DNA of 64,000 nucleotides from Lobosporangium transversale (Eukaryota; Mortierellomycota; Mortierellomycetes; Mortierellales; Mortierellaceae): positions 99,166-163,165 of the forward strand of contig NW_019029048.1 of NCBI RefSeq assembly GCF_002105155.1, in the 5' to 3' direction. The translations under genes were made by a program, and so were the position numbers. Below the pieces are notes generated by a model. That model was given only the letters and a program-made list of their open reading frames with translations, made no database searches and was not told the DNA's origin. Of the stretch, positions 1 to 13,270 are shown piece by piece; position 1 is the stretch's first letter; every line of letters begins with the position of its first letter.

Positions 1-111
1 TTCTTATTTTGTAGTAGCGGTGCTTTTTCTAACTAGAAATATTACATGATTCTTAATGATCCTGGCTCATTAACTGATACTTTGATTCCCTCTTCCGTCA
101 TCGCTACCCCC

Positions 112-3100
112 CTATACCGCTGACTCTGATGCGTCTGCATCTCCATCACCATCGTGTTCCCGCTGTTCATCTAAATCAAGATCCAAGTCCCCTTCTTCCT
201 CCACCTCATTGCCCTGTGGCGTCTGTATATCAACATCCTCAAGACTAGTCGTTGGGCCTGGTGTACCATATGTCGTATCTAGTCCCTCCTCCAGCTCATC
301 TTCCAACGCATGTTCGGCCCCTGTCTCCACTGCAGACTCTTGTGGTGCATGATGCTCTTCTTCTCCCCCTGTCTTGGCCTCGCTACCTTCGGTAATGTTC
401 GTATCCATTGCTGCCTCTGTATCATCCTCCACCTCACCCTCCTCAAAATCTGTCAGAGGTCCAGGCGTACCTGGCGCTACTGATTCAACAGGCACTGTAA
501 TACCAGACTCTTCCGAGGTTTCTGCTGCTATCGTGCCTTCATCAGGGAGTTCCGTTATCACTGTCTCACTACTGGGCCGTGGTCTCTTCACTGGGGGAAT
601 ATCGTCCACATCCATCGCCATGTTCTCGTGTGAGCCTTCCTGTGCGGACAAATCCTCAGTATCCTCTAGATCAGTCGGTCCAGGTGTCGATACAATCGTA
701 ATGCTTTCCTGGACACTCTCTATTGTTTCATGTCGGCGCTTCTGGCCATGAGGAAGCGAAGTCTTTAGAATGACCTCTGATTGCGACTGCGGTTGCGACT
801 GCGATTGCGCTACATCCGCCGGTGCCGGTGAAGTGCTAGGTTCTGTGACTACAACTGTTGCGCCAGTAGGAGGCGATGCAGGCCGCGTCTCTGCAGTGTC
901 GGATGTGCTGACAACCCTCTTCCGTTGGATGGTAACTGTCTGTGTTTTTTCTATCGGCGCACTCTCATTCGTCTCTGGTGTGGATGTAATCGCAGTTGGA
1001 GCTTCAACCACAGGTAGTGGTCGCTGACGCTTAATAAGCATGGATGAAGATTTCTGTTCAGGCATAGTACTCGCCGCCGTGGATGAATTTGCTGCTCCAG
1101 GCATAACACTTGTTGCAGGTATTGATGGCGACGAGTTCTGAGATTGACTGAGGTTCCCAGGCAATTCCTCTTCTCTGCGGCGCTTGATTAACAGACGCGA
1201 AGACTGTCCGGATGATGAGGTTAGTACTGGTGCTGATGGCGCTGATGATGCTGGCGATGCTGTTGTCACTGTTGGCGGTGTTGGTGTCGGTGTGGCAGTC
1301 TGCGCAGCTTCGGCGTTAGATATCACATTATCAGCTTTCGGTCTGCTTGCAGGACTTGAAGGCGTTGAGGCAGTGGAAGCTACTACGGCTGCAGCTGCAA
1401 CACGATCTCCAAGTGGTGGTCGCAAGCGCGACTGGCCAGGACCTGGTCTGGCCTGTGGGTGGGCCGCTGGCGAGGCAGTGCCAGGCCGGGGAGGTATTCC
1501 CGCCAGTTGGCGCGCAGCTGGCTGTATAGTTGCCTGTGCAGCCCCACTTTGGACAGGAGCACCGCCTGGCGTCCCAGCGGTTGATCGGACAGGTCGGACT
1601 ATATTAGTGGGGCGTACAACAGTGGCTGCTGTTGTACCATTATTAGCAGTTAACTGATTCTTCAAGTTCTGAATCTCCTTATCCTTGGCATGAATCTTTA
1701 ACTGTTGACGCATCTCATTCATCTTAATTTCCGCCTCATGTTTTGATGTCATTTCTGCAGCCAGCTTTTGTTTCTCTTCCGCAATCTTGGCTTCAACCTC
1801 TTCATTAGAAAGCGAGCTTCCGTTTACAGCCCCACCGTTCTGAGCAGCAGTTTTCCTCTCCTCTTCAAGGGTAGTCTGCAATTCTTTCTATTAAGCATGA
1901 AGCCATTTAATACCACACAGCGTATGTTAGCACGCGAGGGTTTCGTCAGATAGCAGACACAACAGACAGTCATCAGGCATGACTGGTTTCTATCAATACT
2001 TACAAGCTTGGCTGCCAGCTGTTTGTTTCGGTTAATGCTAAGATTTAGTCTAGCCCTGGTCTGTTCAAAATTATGTTCAGCCGCCTCTTTCTTTTTTGTT
2101 AGATCTGCTTTTTCTGCCTCATACTTGGCTATAGCAGCAGAATCTGACTCTGACCCAGCCTTCTTTGCTTCCTCAAGGAGCTTCTCCAGTTCTGTAATTC
2201 TGGCTTTTAGAGTTCCAATCTCCTTCTGGGCCTCTTCCAGCTTAGCTGTCTCTTCAGTGCATTTCTTGCGCCAAGCCATAACATGTCCACTAACTTTGTT
2301 GAAAGCGACCGATGCCTCACCCAGCTTATTCTGAAGGGTCTTGTTCGTGTTCCTAAGCTCATCAGCCTCAGCTTGAAGTGCATTCATAGCCTTTTCGACC
2401 TCCGCACTCTCTACTCTGTTTCTCTCCACAGTATCCTTGAGCTCTTGGAACTCAGTGGGGTCGATACGGTCGTGTTTAGCCATGATTTCGACTGTCCTCA
2501 TCCTCCAGCGATCTCTATCTTCACCTACTTGCTTTAGCTCTTCCTTACTGAACTCCAAGTCAGCCTTCATCTCCCGAACTTGCTCGTTCAAAGGATCCAA
2601 CTTTCGCTGAAGCTCTTGTCTGGCAGTTTCCAACGATAGTACCCTATTCTGAAGTCTCTGGTTCTCAGCGCGAAGAGTGGTGTTGCTTTCACGCAGAAGA
2701 TTGAGTTGATTAATCTTCTCTAAGAGCTGCTCGTGCTGCTGCTTAGATACCATAACTTCCTGATGCTTGGTACGCTCTTCCGTAAGCAGACTGCGCGTCT
2801 CCTCCAGGGATCGACTAGTTTGCTCAAGTTGCTGCTTAAGCCGGCGTGATTCCTGCAGATTTAATTCATGCTGACATTCGAGAATTTCCTTCTCGCGGCG
2901 GACATATCTGATGACATCGCGCAACTCTGCCAGTTGAGCCTCTGTGCTGCCCTTGTTTGCTCCCTCAGAGCCTTCACCATTACTAGCTTCGCCCTCTACA
3001 ATAGGGGCATTGGCACGCTGCTGAATCGTCAATACCTGAGCACTAACATCCTCCAAGTGGCGATGAAGCTTGTCATTCTGCTCCTTGAGTTCTGAGCATC

Positions 3101-6100
3101 GCTTTTCTGTCTCCGACAGCGACTTTTGCAGAAGTGACTTTTGATTCTCCCACGATAATTCAGCTGTTTGAAGATTAGCGAGCGCAGTTTCAGAAGCTGT
3201 CTTATATTGCTCGAGCTCAGCTGTCTGCCTGGTGTATTTTTCCTTGAGCTTAGTCAGGGCCTCAATATCCTTGGCGTGGTTCATGAGCTCACGTTCATAA
3301 TTTTCATGAGCCTCCTTGGTCTGTGCGCCCTGGATTCGGAGATCTCTGCGATAACGGCTCTCGATAGCATTCATTTGACTTTCAACTGTCTCAAGCTTTC
3401 GAACCTTAGCCTCTAGATCCTCCTTCTCCTTTCTCCATACTCCACGCTCTTCGTCAGCCTTGTTTTGCATCTCTAGTAGATTATTAGCAGCACTCTGAGC
3501 GCGCTCTTCAGCATTAGCTAATTTAGTCTCCAGTGACTTGATTGTCTGAGAATTCTCCTCAAGCTTCTGGTCATGCTCTTTCTTGAATTCTTCAAATGTA
3601 GCAGTGAGTTCCGCAAGTCGATCCTCATTCGTCTGACTAATGGCTTGGAACTGAGCAAGATGTTGACGACTAGCATCCGCCTCAGCCTGGTAGCGCGCCA
3701 GATCCGCATGAAGCTGCACCACTTGGGCCTGCAACTGCTCTTCGCGTGTTGCTTCTGATGATTCTGTGCCTGCGGGCTTCTGCTGATAAACAGCCAATTG
3801 GTCCTCACGGCTCTTGATCTGCTTATTGAGATCCTCGACCTTGGCATTGGTGTGCTCCAACGATGTTTTGGCTGCAATGAGCGCTTCCCGGGAGCTCTGG
3901 TATTCTGCCTGGAGCGTATCGATCCTGGTTTGCCATTCCTTTGTTTCAATATCCCTACGATCACGCAAACGTTTGCCATTCTCGGACTCCTCCTTGAGTT
4001 TCTCCCTAAGTGTCTCAACCTCTTGCTCCTTACTTGCAACTGCATTCTCTAAGCGGCGCTTAGTCTGTTCATTACCTCTCTCTAATTCATTCGTCATGTT
4101 CTGAACGGTCTGCAAAAGCTCATTGAGATGGCTCTTTTCCTTAACTAGTGCCTGGTTCTCTTCGAGCAATCGTGACTCGAATGATTTCCATAGTGCTTTT
4201 TCTGTCTTCAAGTTATTGATCTCAGCGGAAAGGCGGGTGGTAGAGTCGCGTTCAGCGTACAAGTCGGAGGAGAGTTTCTGGTTGGCGATTTCATGGCGAG
4301 TTGAAGAGTCTTGAAGATACGCGCATCTCTTCCTGAGCTCACTCATTTCATTGGATTGATGCGTGCTGTTTTCCATCAAGAGATTGTAACGCTCATTTAA
4401 GACCTCAATTTGAGACTTAGCGCGTCCGAGTTGAATACGATAGTCAGAGTTTTCTGCTTGTGCCTGCTGGAGCTGATCTTTCAGATGTCTGTTGTCTATT
4501 GTGGTCTCATTGCGATATGCATCAAAAGTTTTTTGTAGGTCGGCCAAGAGTTTGGCATATTCTGTGTTTTCAGCATTGACAGGTTTTTCGGCGTCTGCTG
4601 TTGTAGCTGTGGCTCCATCTTCAGCCGTGGCAGCGACGGCAGGGACATTACGCATGTTCGAAGTCTTGAGAATACGACGCATCATCTCCAGCTCCTGCTT
4701 ATACGTCGCGATCTGCAAATCTCGAGAACCGATGTCCTCACGCATCTTTTCGATTTCTCGCTGGGCTTCCTCAATAACTTCTTGCTGCTCCCTCCTCTTG
4801 GCCTGCGCCTCAGGGCCCTGTGCCTCTTCTTGCTCTTGAGTAAGCTTGCGAGCAATTTCACGTAGCTTTTTATTTTGCTGTTGTAACTCCTGGATATTGG
4901 AGAAAATAACAAGGTGATCATCGATAGCTTTCTCTCCTTCTGTCATGGAAGTTGTATTTTGGCTCAACGTTGAGGTAGGAGCAAGTGACTGTGGTGCATT
5001 AGGGGCTTTGATCCTCCATAACAAATTCTGAACCTGGCGGTCAAGATCTTGATTCTCCTTGTGCAAGAGATCGCGTTCTTTGATCACATTATCAAGTTGA
5101 GCCAGCACTTCCCGTGCACCGAATGCAATCTGCTCTTTCTCAGCTGAAGCTGCTTCTAATTGGGCTGCCATTTCCTTAGCGTGTTCCTCCAGGCGTTGAT
5201 ATTCAAGCTGTTGTTCACGGATAAGAGGAGCCTAAAAAAGAATGGGGGTTAAGGTTAGGTTTTGCACATCGAAAATAGTAATACATAATAAACCATATAT
5301 CTGCAGAATCAAAAGACACATACTCCGTCAGATAATTCCTTCACAATTGCATCGATTGATTCTTGAAGCCGACCATTCTCTATCTTCAGCTGAGTATATT
5401 CGGCCTGAAGCTCCATATACCGAGTATACTATCCAAGGTTATAAGGAATCATGTCAATTTCTATTATGATGCTTGTTCTAACAATCCTGATTAGCGACAT
5501 GAGACAGAATTGACTTACGACCTGTGTGAGTGACATTCCTGTCTTTTGCAGACGAGCAGCTGCAGCAGCGGTTGGCGAAAGCACGCCCATCTATATGATA
5601 ATGAAATAAACTGGGGTGGTGAATTCCTGAAAGCATATATAAGTAAGAGAGCAAGGTAATATAATCATTGGTACTCAATCACTTACGCGGCCAATACCGA
5701 GGCCAGAGGTTCCGGAAGTATCAATTAAACCAGCTTGGTTTAGCAGTTCATCAGCACGTTTCTGCTCTTCTTTGAGTTGTACAATCTGCGTTGTCGATTG
5801 TTCAAGCTTGATTTGAAGCTGCATCTTCTCTTCCGCAATCACGCTAATTGTTTCTTGGTATTCAGACTCCTTTGTGTAAATAACTTTCTGCATCTCTTCC
5901 AGTGTCACTATGGTATCAGTAAATGGAGCACGTTAATGACCTTCGATATAAAGAATCTGAACGATCTCCTGGTTGATCGAATCCGATAGGTGACCTACAT
6001 TCAAGATCTGCAATACGATTCTTGCTTTCGGTTGCTGCGCGTTCCCAAAGTTCGCCGAGGCGCCGTTGAGTTTCCATCTCGACACGGAACTGTTCCTCGT

Positions 6101-7331
6101 GGACAAGGTTTTGATCTTGGAGCTCCCTGTTCTTTTGGAGCGATTCCTCTAACTTATCTTGTTGTTCCTTCAACCTCCGTTGAAGTGCAGCATTGGATTG
6201 ATTAGCTGCTGTTGAATCGATGCGCGCCTGATCAAGATCTGCTTGCAATTGCAAAATTTGAGCTGTCTTTTCGGAGCGATAGTTATTGAACTCGGTTGAT
6301 TTTGCTTCCAATTCTGAATTTGTCCAATTCATGCGTTGATTAAGCATCTCCAGCTCTTGTTCAATTGCTTGTTTTTGAAGCTATAATACCATTGAATAAT
6401 ATTAGGCAGAGTGTATCGGCAAAGTGATACGAAATACTTTGGTATTGCCTAAGCTATAAAATAAAACAAAACATAAACATAAATGTACCTTCTGTGACAT
6501 TTCAGAAGCCTTTGCTTCACGAGCCTCTGATTCCAGCTTAGCCATTTCTTTCTTGGCTTCTTGATATTTGGTGGATATGACCTGGTAATCCGAATTTGAC
6601 TGCTCCAGCTCATTGACCTTACGTTCGAGTGCCCCTAGGGTCTCTCGTTTTTCAGATTCCAATGTCTCGATCCTGGATTTGAGTGTGTCGACCTCTGCAT
6701 GCGCGTGTAGTGATCCACTTTGCTGGCTTATTAACTTATTCTCCAATTCAGTTGCCTTAGCCACTAATCCCAGAATGACCCATGAAAACAAAATAGTATT
6801 GATTCAGGATTAATACTCATAAATAACAAAATCAAAGAAAAACAATAATAATAATAATAAAAAACAAACCTGCATCCTGAGCCTCTTTGCTTGCCACAAG
6901 CAGTTTTTGTCGAAGATCAGATAGTTGCTTTTGTGAATTGTTAACTTTGGATTCATATTGACGAAGACGTTGCTCTACAAAGTCATTGACAATCGCAACT
7001 TTAATTTTAGCGATGAAAGCAAACATTACGGGGAATGAAAACGCGCCTTTTTTTTTTTGTAATAAAAAAAAATCTCCTTGTTACCCATGTTGAGCCTTTC
7101 AGTCGCGAGATTGGCCTTGGCTTCCTCCGCCTGTTCTTTCCACGATGCATCTGAGGCATGGTTGATGGCCTTCTCGTCTAACTGTTTGATAAGCTTATTG
7201 AAGGCAGGCGCGATCTCGCTACCGTTCTTGAGCTGGTCAAGGAGTGTAGTCAGGTCCTCGACCTCCAGGGACAGAAGCTTGGAGATGCGTATCCTCTGCT
7301 GGTCGTTGAGAGTGATGGGTACGTCCTCCAT
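112..7331 (-). CDS. MLP1: Nucleoporin TPR/Mlp1 (nuclear pore basket coiled-coil protein)
   Basis: Large coiled-coil protein of the nuclear basket, known in this family to organise mRNA export quality control and to tether chromatin and spindle-checkpoint factors. I join nine exons: 7331-7085, 6998-6870, 6763-6489, 6380-5999, 5907-5687, 5590-5519, 5428-5324, 5231-2004 and 1887-112. All have GT..AG borders and compatible phases, giving about 2,144 residues, the usual TPR size. Residues about 40-1,560 are almost continuous heptad coiled coil. The TPR/MLP-type core lies near residues 1,080-1,210 (around LSWENQKSLLQ). The C-terminal exon is disordered, Ser/Thr/Pro-rich, then strongly acidic, with basic NLS-like patches (IKRRRE, IKRQR, QRKR, KRPR). 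The start MEDVPITL is the first ATG after an upstream gap. Family assignment is firm; the small exons at 5519-5590 and 5324-5428 are inferred only from splice signals. Confidence 0.93.
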
Positions 7332-7890
7332 GGCTTATGCTCGCCCTGCGGTATTATTGAAGGAGGACCCTGTTTTGCTTCCGGTACTATATTTTGTAGT
7401 TCACTAAAGTTGTGCATTTTGTATTTTGAGATTCAGATCATTCGCGTTAATTCATTGCTGAGCCTATCCTTGTTTTCCTTTTTTTTTTTACACTTTAAGT
7501 GTCGCATCTGTGCTGTTGGCGTCATAGTCGAGTAAAAAACAAGGAAGAATGATATCGGGAATGACAACCAGTTTAGAGAGACGTTACCTCGTAAGGTGAT
7601 GATCTTTTACTTATTTTTTTGCTGGCGTGAATGAAGCAATAAATGTGGGAAACAAATGAGGGTTAAATGAACAATGGTCCAGGCATAAAAAAATGCTCAA
7701 TACCACGCCATCCATCACGGCATTAAATAATTAATTCCATCACATATAGGAAATAATTTTTTTTTAATTCAAGAATGATATCGCTCAAACCCAGAACTTG
7801 GAATCAAGTCTGAAGCCGTTGTTGCTGTTGGTCTAAAGTAAGAGTCAAGATGCATTCTCTGGCCTCAAAGCCTGCTCTTCACTAATCGCT

Positions 7891-7921
<31 letters not shown>

Positions 7922-8625
7922 TTTGGCTTTCAGAACATAAGCCAAATCTCTTAACATGCTAACATGCGAGGTTTTCTAAATAACTTCAAAGAACAGTCAA
8001 GACTTACGATCCCTGAATGCCTTCAAAAGTACGCAAATGGAAGCGTGAGCAGGCAGCAATCATTACTCACATTAAAAAGCAATATCAGTAACGACTAACC
8101 ACTGAGAAAAAAGCAATATTACATGGTATGTATAGATAGCATTCTCGGCGATGTGCTAGTGAAGGAAGGTCTGATATCTCATAAATGATACACGGCTTGA
8201 AAATCGAGGCTATGGTCGCCAGCACGAAAATATGGGCTACAGATTCTTCAAGACATCTCCTGCAAGTCTCGCTTGAAGATGACCTGGCCCTGGATATCCT
8301 TCCATGATTTCTCATCCAATTTTGGGTACATTTTTCTGGCGAAACCCACTGAAATTCGAAATGCCGATGATCACTCATTAGGCAGGGGCTCAGTAAACGG
8401 TTATCGAGATGTGGAGAGTATTTTGTTTTGTTAATGTGTCGTAAATATATTGAATCTTTCATCGCGATATAAGATTTTTTTTCGGTGTGGTGCACCATCA
8501 CTCAGAAAATTCTCACAGTCAGTGCTTTCTGGCGTGGTGTACCGAGAGTGTACCAGAATATTTTTGCGTAAGTATGCTACCACCTGTAGGTCAGCGGTGC
8601 TTCGCCCCAGTCAAGTCCACCGGTG

Positions 8626-8661
<36 letters not shown>

Positions 8662-9438
8662 GCACACCATCAGCATATTAGTGAACTTTCCATCTATTAC
8701 TTCGATCGACTACAAAAGTAATTGATGCAAGACTTCGCTCGATTCCTTGCATTTAAAGTACCATCCTGCGTCGTGTTCTTCCTTCGTATATCTAATTCTT
8801 TACTTACTAAATCCAACCTCCGTCTTTTGATGACCATCATTTACAGCTTTATATGCCACTGGCGTACCAGTACATTTAGCTTTCTGTCTTTTATTTCGCT
8901 CGCCGACATGATCTACGGACTTTCTACACCGCGATGCAAAACCTGCTGTCAAAAACCGTAGCCATCAATGTTTCTACCTCACGTTAGATAGGCTTCAGGA
9001 GTAGAGGCAGCAATATGAAATAATGACTTGGAAGGCTACTCATGTAGTATAGGCGACATGCACATTTCTTCATTTTTTCCAAAGATTAACTAGTAATAAA
9101 TAACTTGGATTCATAGGAAAGGTTGGCCTGCTTTATCTAGTTAAAGTTAGGTCATTGCCACCACCCAAGGTTCTTGAAGTTCGCTAGTAGAATCCAAGCA
9201 TTGGATGTAAACTTTGGTTACTTTAATTGAAGAACTTGTCTGTGACTCCAGCATCACCCAAAATGTAAGTTCAAGCAGCGCCTGTCTGTCTGTCTTCTAA
9301 GGCTTTAGATTAAACAGACATTTCATTGAATATATTAAGCTTTTAATTTAACTTTCGATTCAAATATATTATGAGTTGTAATAAATAGGTCAATGAAGAG
9401 TTGTAGCCTAATAGCCGAGCTCAAGCAGACTGCTTAGT
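7332..9438. other. Gene-poor intergenic region with a doubtful small split gene
   Basis: There is no long conserved frame. It holds a T run near 7,897-7,924 and an A run near 8,625-8,656. On the minus strand two short stretches look protein-like: an ATG at 8909 reading MSASEIKDRKLNVLVRQWH up to a GTAAAT donor at 8844, and a stretch after a TTTCAG acceptor near 8342 reading MYPKLDEKSWKDIQ and ending in a stop near 8257. I could not connect them in phase, so no gene is called. It also contains the shared upstream region of TPR. Confidence 0.35.
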
Positions 9439-10271
9439 TTAAAACAATACCACGGCGCTCAATAAAGCAGCAACTCCAATAAGGCCTGAGACGGCAGCTG
9501 AGATGGAAGCACCACTATCTGGGTTAGTAGCCGAAGGAGAGGCTGGAGAAGAGGTCCTGGTGATTGATGAGCTAATGGGTGCATTCGAGACAGTAGTAGC
9601 GATAACAACAGCTGTAGTGGCTGTAGTGGCGGTAGCGGTAGCAGGCTCAGTAGCAGAGTTAGTAGCAGAGTCAGTAGCAGGCTTAGTTGCAGAAGGGGAT
9701 GGTGTTCCAGTGTTGCCACCACTATTCTTGTTAGCCTCATACCACGCCTGCTTTGCTTTGTGCTCTTCAACGTATTTGTTGATTTCGTCTGAAGTAAAAC
9801 GTCATTCAATTAAGATAATGGAAGCAAACCAGAATCCGTTAACAAAGATAAAAAAGGCTTTCCTAAATACGAAGATCGCTTTAGTAACATACCAGCTGGG
9901 CATGTTCCTTTGCATGGGCCTGTCTCAGCCATAAATTGCATGTAGTGTGGTGAGGTACGGTCATAGGAAATGGCAAGCGAGGCTATGAAGTGAGGGCTAG
10001 TAGGATCGGTCGTGAAGTCAGGGTAGAACTTCTTGCCAACAGTCTTTATTTGCGATGGATTAATAAAAAATGTAAATATAAATGAAAAAACGTTATGAAT
10101 AGAAGGTTGTGAGGCATGGGCATGGATCTTGATGGCGTTCCCAAAGAAATATATACTTACGACCAGACAGTTGGTAATGCACTCGCCATCAGGCTTGAAG
10201 GGGAATTCAGTGGCCTGGGCATTGGCGACAGCAGCGATAGCAGATGCAAGAACGAGGGTAGAGAAATGCAT
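9439..10271 (-). CDS. Secreted, probably GPI-anchored surface protein of unknown function
   Basis: Three exons, 10271-10161, 10043-9893 and 9788-9439, have clean GTAAGT/GTATGT donors and matching phases and give 203 residues. The N-terminus (MHFSTLVLASAIAAVANAQA) is a textbook signal peptide. The following roughly 90 residues hold four cysteines (ECITNC, PCKGTC) and the motif DPTSPHFIASLAISYDRTSP. A Ser/Thr/Ala-rich stalk follows and the protein ends in a hydrophobic tail (SGLIGVAALLSAVVLF) with no charged residues after it, typical of a GPI signal. The domain is not one I can name. A TATA box sits 121 bp upstream of the ATG. It has the same architecture as the surface protein at 61,860-62,504, but I see no sequence homology between the two. 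Confidence 0.82.
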
Positions 10272-10391
10272 GGTATGGATGTTTTCTTTTTTTCTTTTTT
10301 TTTTTGTGGAAGGAAGGGTTTGTATGAAATAGAAAGCGTTAGCTAATAAAGAAAGAAGAAGAAAGGGAAGATTAGGAACTGGGAACCGGGT

Positions 10392-10398
10392 TTATATA
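10392..10398 (-). promoter_or_regulatory. TATA box of the surface-protein gene
   Basis: On the minus strand the sequence reads TATATAA inside CTTATATAAACCC, 121 bp upstream of the ATG at 10271. This is a plausible TATA position if the 5' leader is about 80-90 nt. Seen in sequence; promoter use is inferred. Confidence 0.4.
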
Positions 10399-11333
10399 AG
10401 AAACATGGTTTATATTATGTTAGTGGGTTCCACCTTTATCAGATCTTAACTGAAGAATTAAGAGAGCATTACGCCACACCATGCAACGCCAATGCTATGC
10501 ATGGAGTGGAATACAGGTTTGGCTCAATTGCCGGACTTCTCTTTGCCATGCGGAGAATGAACGGCTACAGAAGAAAAGATACTCAAAGAAAAAGAATAAA
10601 CCTGGTAAACTGTGGATACTGTTTATTATTATTTTTTTTTTGAGGCGGACGAGGGCTCACAGCTTCTGTATTTCACCCAACCACAGCAAACAAACCCAAC
10701 CGTAGGCTTTTTATAACATTATATTTGACTCAACAGAACAGATAGTATATATATATATAATATAAATACACATCTACAATTAAGTAGGAAAGTAGATGAA
10801 TGGAAAGAAATAAAGAGTGAGAAGAGACATAAAAAAAAAGAGAGCGGATCAGATAACCTCTTTTTGGTCAACGTCAATATGAAATACATCAACACCTGTA
10901 GCCCATACACAATGCTGAGAGCAATTTTTATTCCGTTTCTTCTTCTTTCCTTAACTCCTCGTTCTTCCTTAATTCCTTATTCGTTTTTAAAAAACAAGGC
11001 TGAAGACGACATTGATACGCTTATCTTAAATTGGCAACATTAGCTTGCCATTATGCGTTCATGTATAAGCGCACTTTTTTTGTGTGTAAGAAAGAAAAGA
11101 AAAGATCCTTTGCATCTGAAGCATCTGAAGCATCTGATACACAAATGTGCTTAATTCAAATAAACATTGCCACCCACGGAAAAAAGAGCTTTTCTCTCCT
11201 CTTCTCTCCTCTTCGGACATTGACCTCTGCTTCAAATAATATCCATACTGTTCACATTTCTTCGTTTTTCCCTCTTTCCTCCTTCCCTTTCTCTTTCTTT
11301 ATCTCTCTTTCTCTCATACACCCATCGAGAGCC
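10399..11333. other. Intergenic region upstream of the transporter
   Basis: This is the divergent spacer between the surface-protein gene and the MFS gene. It contains AT repeats near 10,748-10,760 and a CT-rich stretch (11,190-11,320) immediately before the transporter start, typical of a fungal 5' leader. A short repeat of GCATCTGAA occurs near 11,110-11,135. No gene seen. Confidence 0.5.
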
Positions 11334-13035
11334 ATGAAGTCAGAGGTCGATGGGATAGACATGTCCCCCACTACTTTTGCTGCTGGCAATACTTCCGATG
11401 CTGTACACACCAAAGATTTAGGGGCCTCCGGAGCTACACCAACAACCATTCCTTCTAATCCCTCCCCTCACAAGAATCGTCTTTTCCACATCTTCATTGT
11501 CGATTACAATATCAGCTACCTCAACTTTATTTCCTATCTTATCGCATGTTTTGCTACAATTTGCTTGGTTGCCTACCTAGGTATTATCCAGCCTTTTGTC
11601 CTTACTATGATCCTTAATATCCAGGAGAACAAAGGCAACATCACAGGTTCTCTCGCCCTGTATGATGAAATCATTGCCATCCCAGCCACTCTATTCTGGG
11701 GCGTCTTCTCAGATCGAATCGGTCGTCGTCCAATCTACAGTGTTGGCTTTATCTGTCTCGGAACCGCACTGATTCTTTACCCTTACGTCAAGAATGTTTA
11801 CCCACACATGCTCCTCTGTCGGTTGCTCTTCTCCCTCGGCTCCTCTGCTTGTACATGTATGATGACTGGAACATTGGGCGATATCGCAGGTTCTCAACAT
11901 GAACGTGGACGTGTTAGCGCCATTGTTGGTTTGTTCTCTGGTTTGGGTGGGTTGGTCGCAGGCTTGGTCTTGGTCAAACTTCCATGGCAGCTTGGGGAGC
12001 TCGCTAAAGATGAGGTTCAAGGACTTCGTTTGTCTTTTACGATCGTTGGAGGCTGCTCATTGGCTTTGGCTCTCATCTTTTTCGTCACCATGCCCACAGT
12101 TGGTCGAGGGGCTGCAGATGGTTTGACCAGATGGATTAAAAATCACCTTTCACGTAAAAAGTCAGCAGAGGATTCGAAGGATTCTGCCGATGAAGAAACG
12201 ATCCATCCATTGCGTATGTTGGCCTATGGCTTTCTTGCTGGTCGTGACCCACGAGTGGCTCTCGCTTATGTTTCTAGTTTCGTTGTAAGCTGAGCCGATC
12301 GAACAACTCACTTGTATGTCATAGTTGGCACTCATTTTATTATTACTCAATGGCCGCTAAAACCTTTTAATATGAAATATGCAATAGTCGAGAGCCGACA
12401 CAGTCCTGTTCACGTCCTTTATCAGTCTCTGGGTAATCCAACATTTTATTGAAGAAGGACTCTGCAATCCTGAGAATCGAACCTCTTGCGAGGCGGCATC
12501 AAGAGGCACCCATACCTTGACAGGAATCGGTCAAGGCATCTCACTAATATCTGCACCCATCTTTGGGTACGCCAGCGAGCGTTTTAAGAAATCAACCGTT
12601 CTTGCAGTTGCGGGTTTCTTGGGTGCTATTGGGTCCTTACCCTTCGCCTTCACCACTAAACCGCCGACAGACAAATCCAACTTTGTATTCGTCTCCTTTC
12701 TCGGCGCTGGCCAGATTGGTATGATCATCACGGGGATGACACTCGTCAACGGGCTTCACGTTGATACTAAATACCGGGGCAGTGTTGCAGGTGTATTTAG
12801 TTTCTCTGGTGCAATCTCAATCATGGCCATGGCTCGCCTGGGGGGTTACCTTTTTGATGTATGGATTTATGGAGCTCCCTTTGTCCTGATGGGTATTGCC
12901 CATTTGGTCGTTGCAGTACTTAGTATCTACGTTCGCATCGTAACGCCCAGGTTAGAGCGGGAGGATCAAGCAAGGTTTCAAGCCAAACAGGAAAATGTGA
13001 TGAGATTGGAAAGTGATCAAGTTAAAACATCATAA
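11334..13035 (+). CDS. Major facilitator superfamily transporter
   Basis: Twelve-helix secondary transporter, probably of the drug/proton antiporter or metabolite exporter type; the substrate cannot be told. Two exons, 11334-12284 and 12388-13035, are joined GTT|GTAAGC...ATAG|TCG in phase 0 and give 532 residues. The start ATG is in a good context (gccATGaag), preceded by a CT-rich leader. The N-terminal 50 residues are cytosolic and Ser/Thr/Pro-rich. The MFS motif A is clear at about residues 122-132 (GVFSDRIGRRP). Six helices precede a charged loop (RKKSAEDSKDSADEE, about residues 285-300). The second half begins at RADTVLFTSFISLWV and ends with a basic, soluble tail. It is convergent with the SH3 gene (235 bp between stops). 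Confidence 0.9.
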
Positions 13036-13270
13036 CACCTACATGTATTTTATTTTATTTTATTTATTTTATTTATCTGGTGTCCACATCAGCTCAATGA
13101 CAATAACAGTAACAAAATTAGAGCAGTTGTATAATATGTGTGTGCATGTCTATATTTTGATCATTACCTGGTTTTTATTCTACAAACAAATCTCTTTTTT
13201 GTTGTCATTATCTTTACCAATGTCGATTATAAAAAAATAGAGTAGGGAAAAAAAGCAAATGTAATACATC

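Noticed and set aside
1184-1657. 157-codon plus-strand frame, Ala/Val/Gly-rich
   Set aside because: Antisense shadow of the low-complexity C-terminal exon of TPR.
3518-4045. 175-codon Arg-rich minus-strand frame
   Set aside because: Out-of-frame shadow inside the coiled-coil exon of TPR.
9503-9934. 143-codon plus-strand frame with Val/Ala repeats
   Set aside because: Antisense to the Ser/Thr-rich stalk of the surface protein, crossing its intron.
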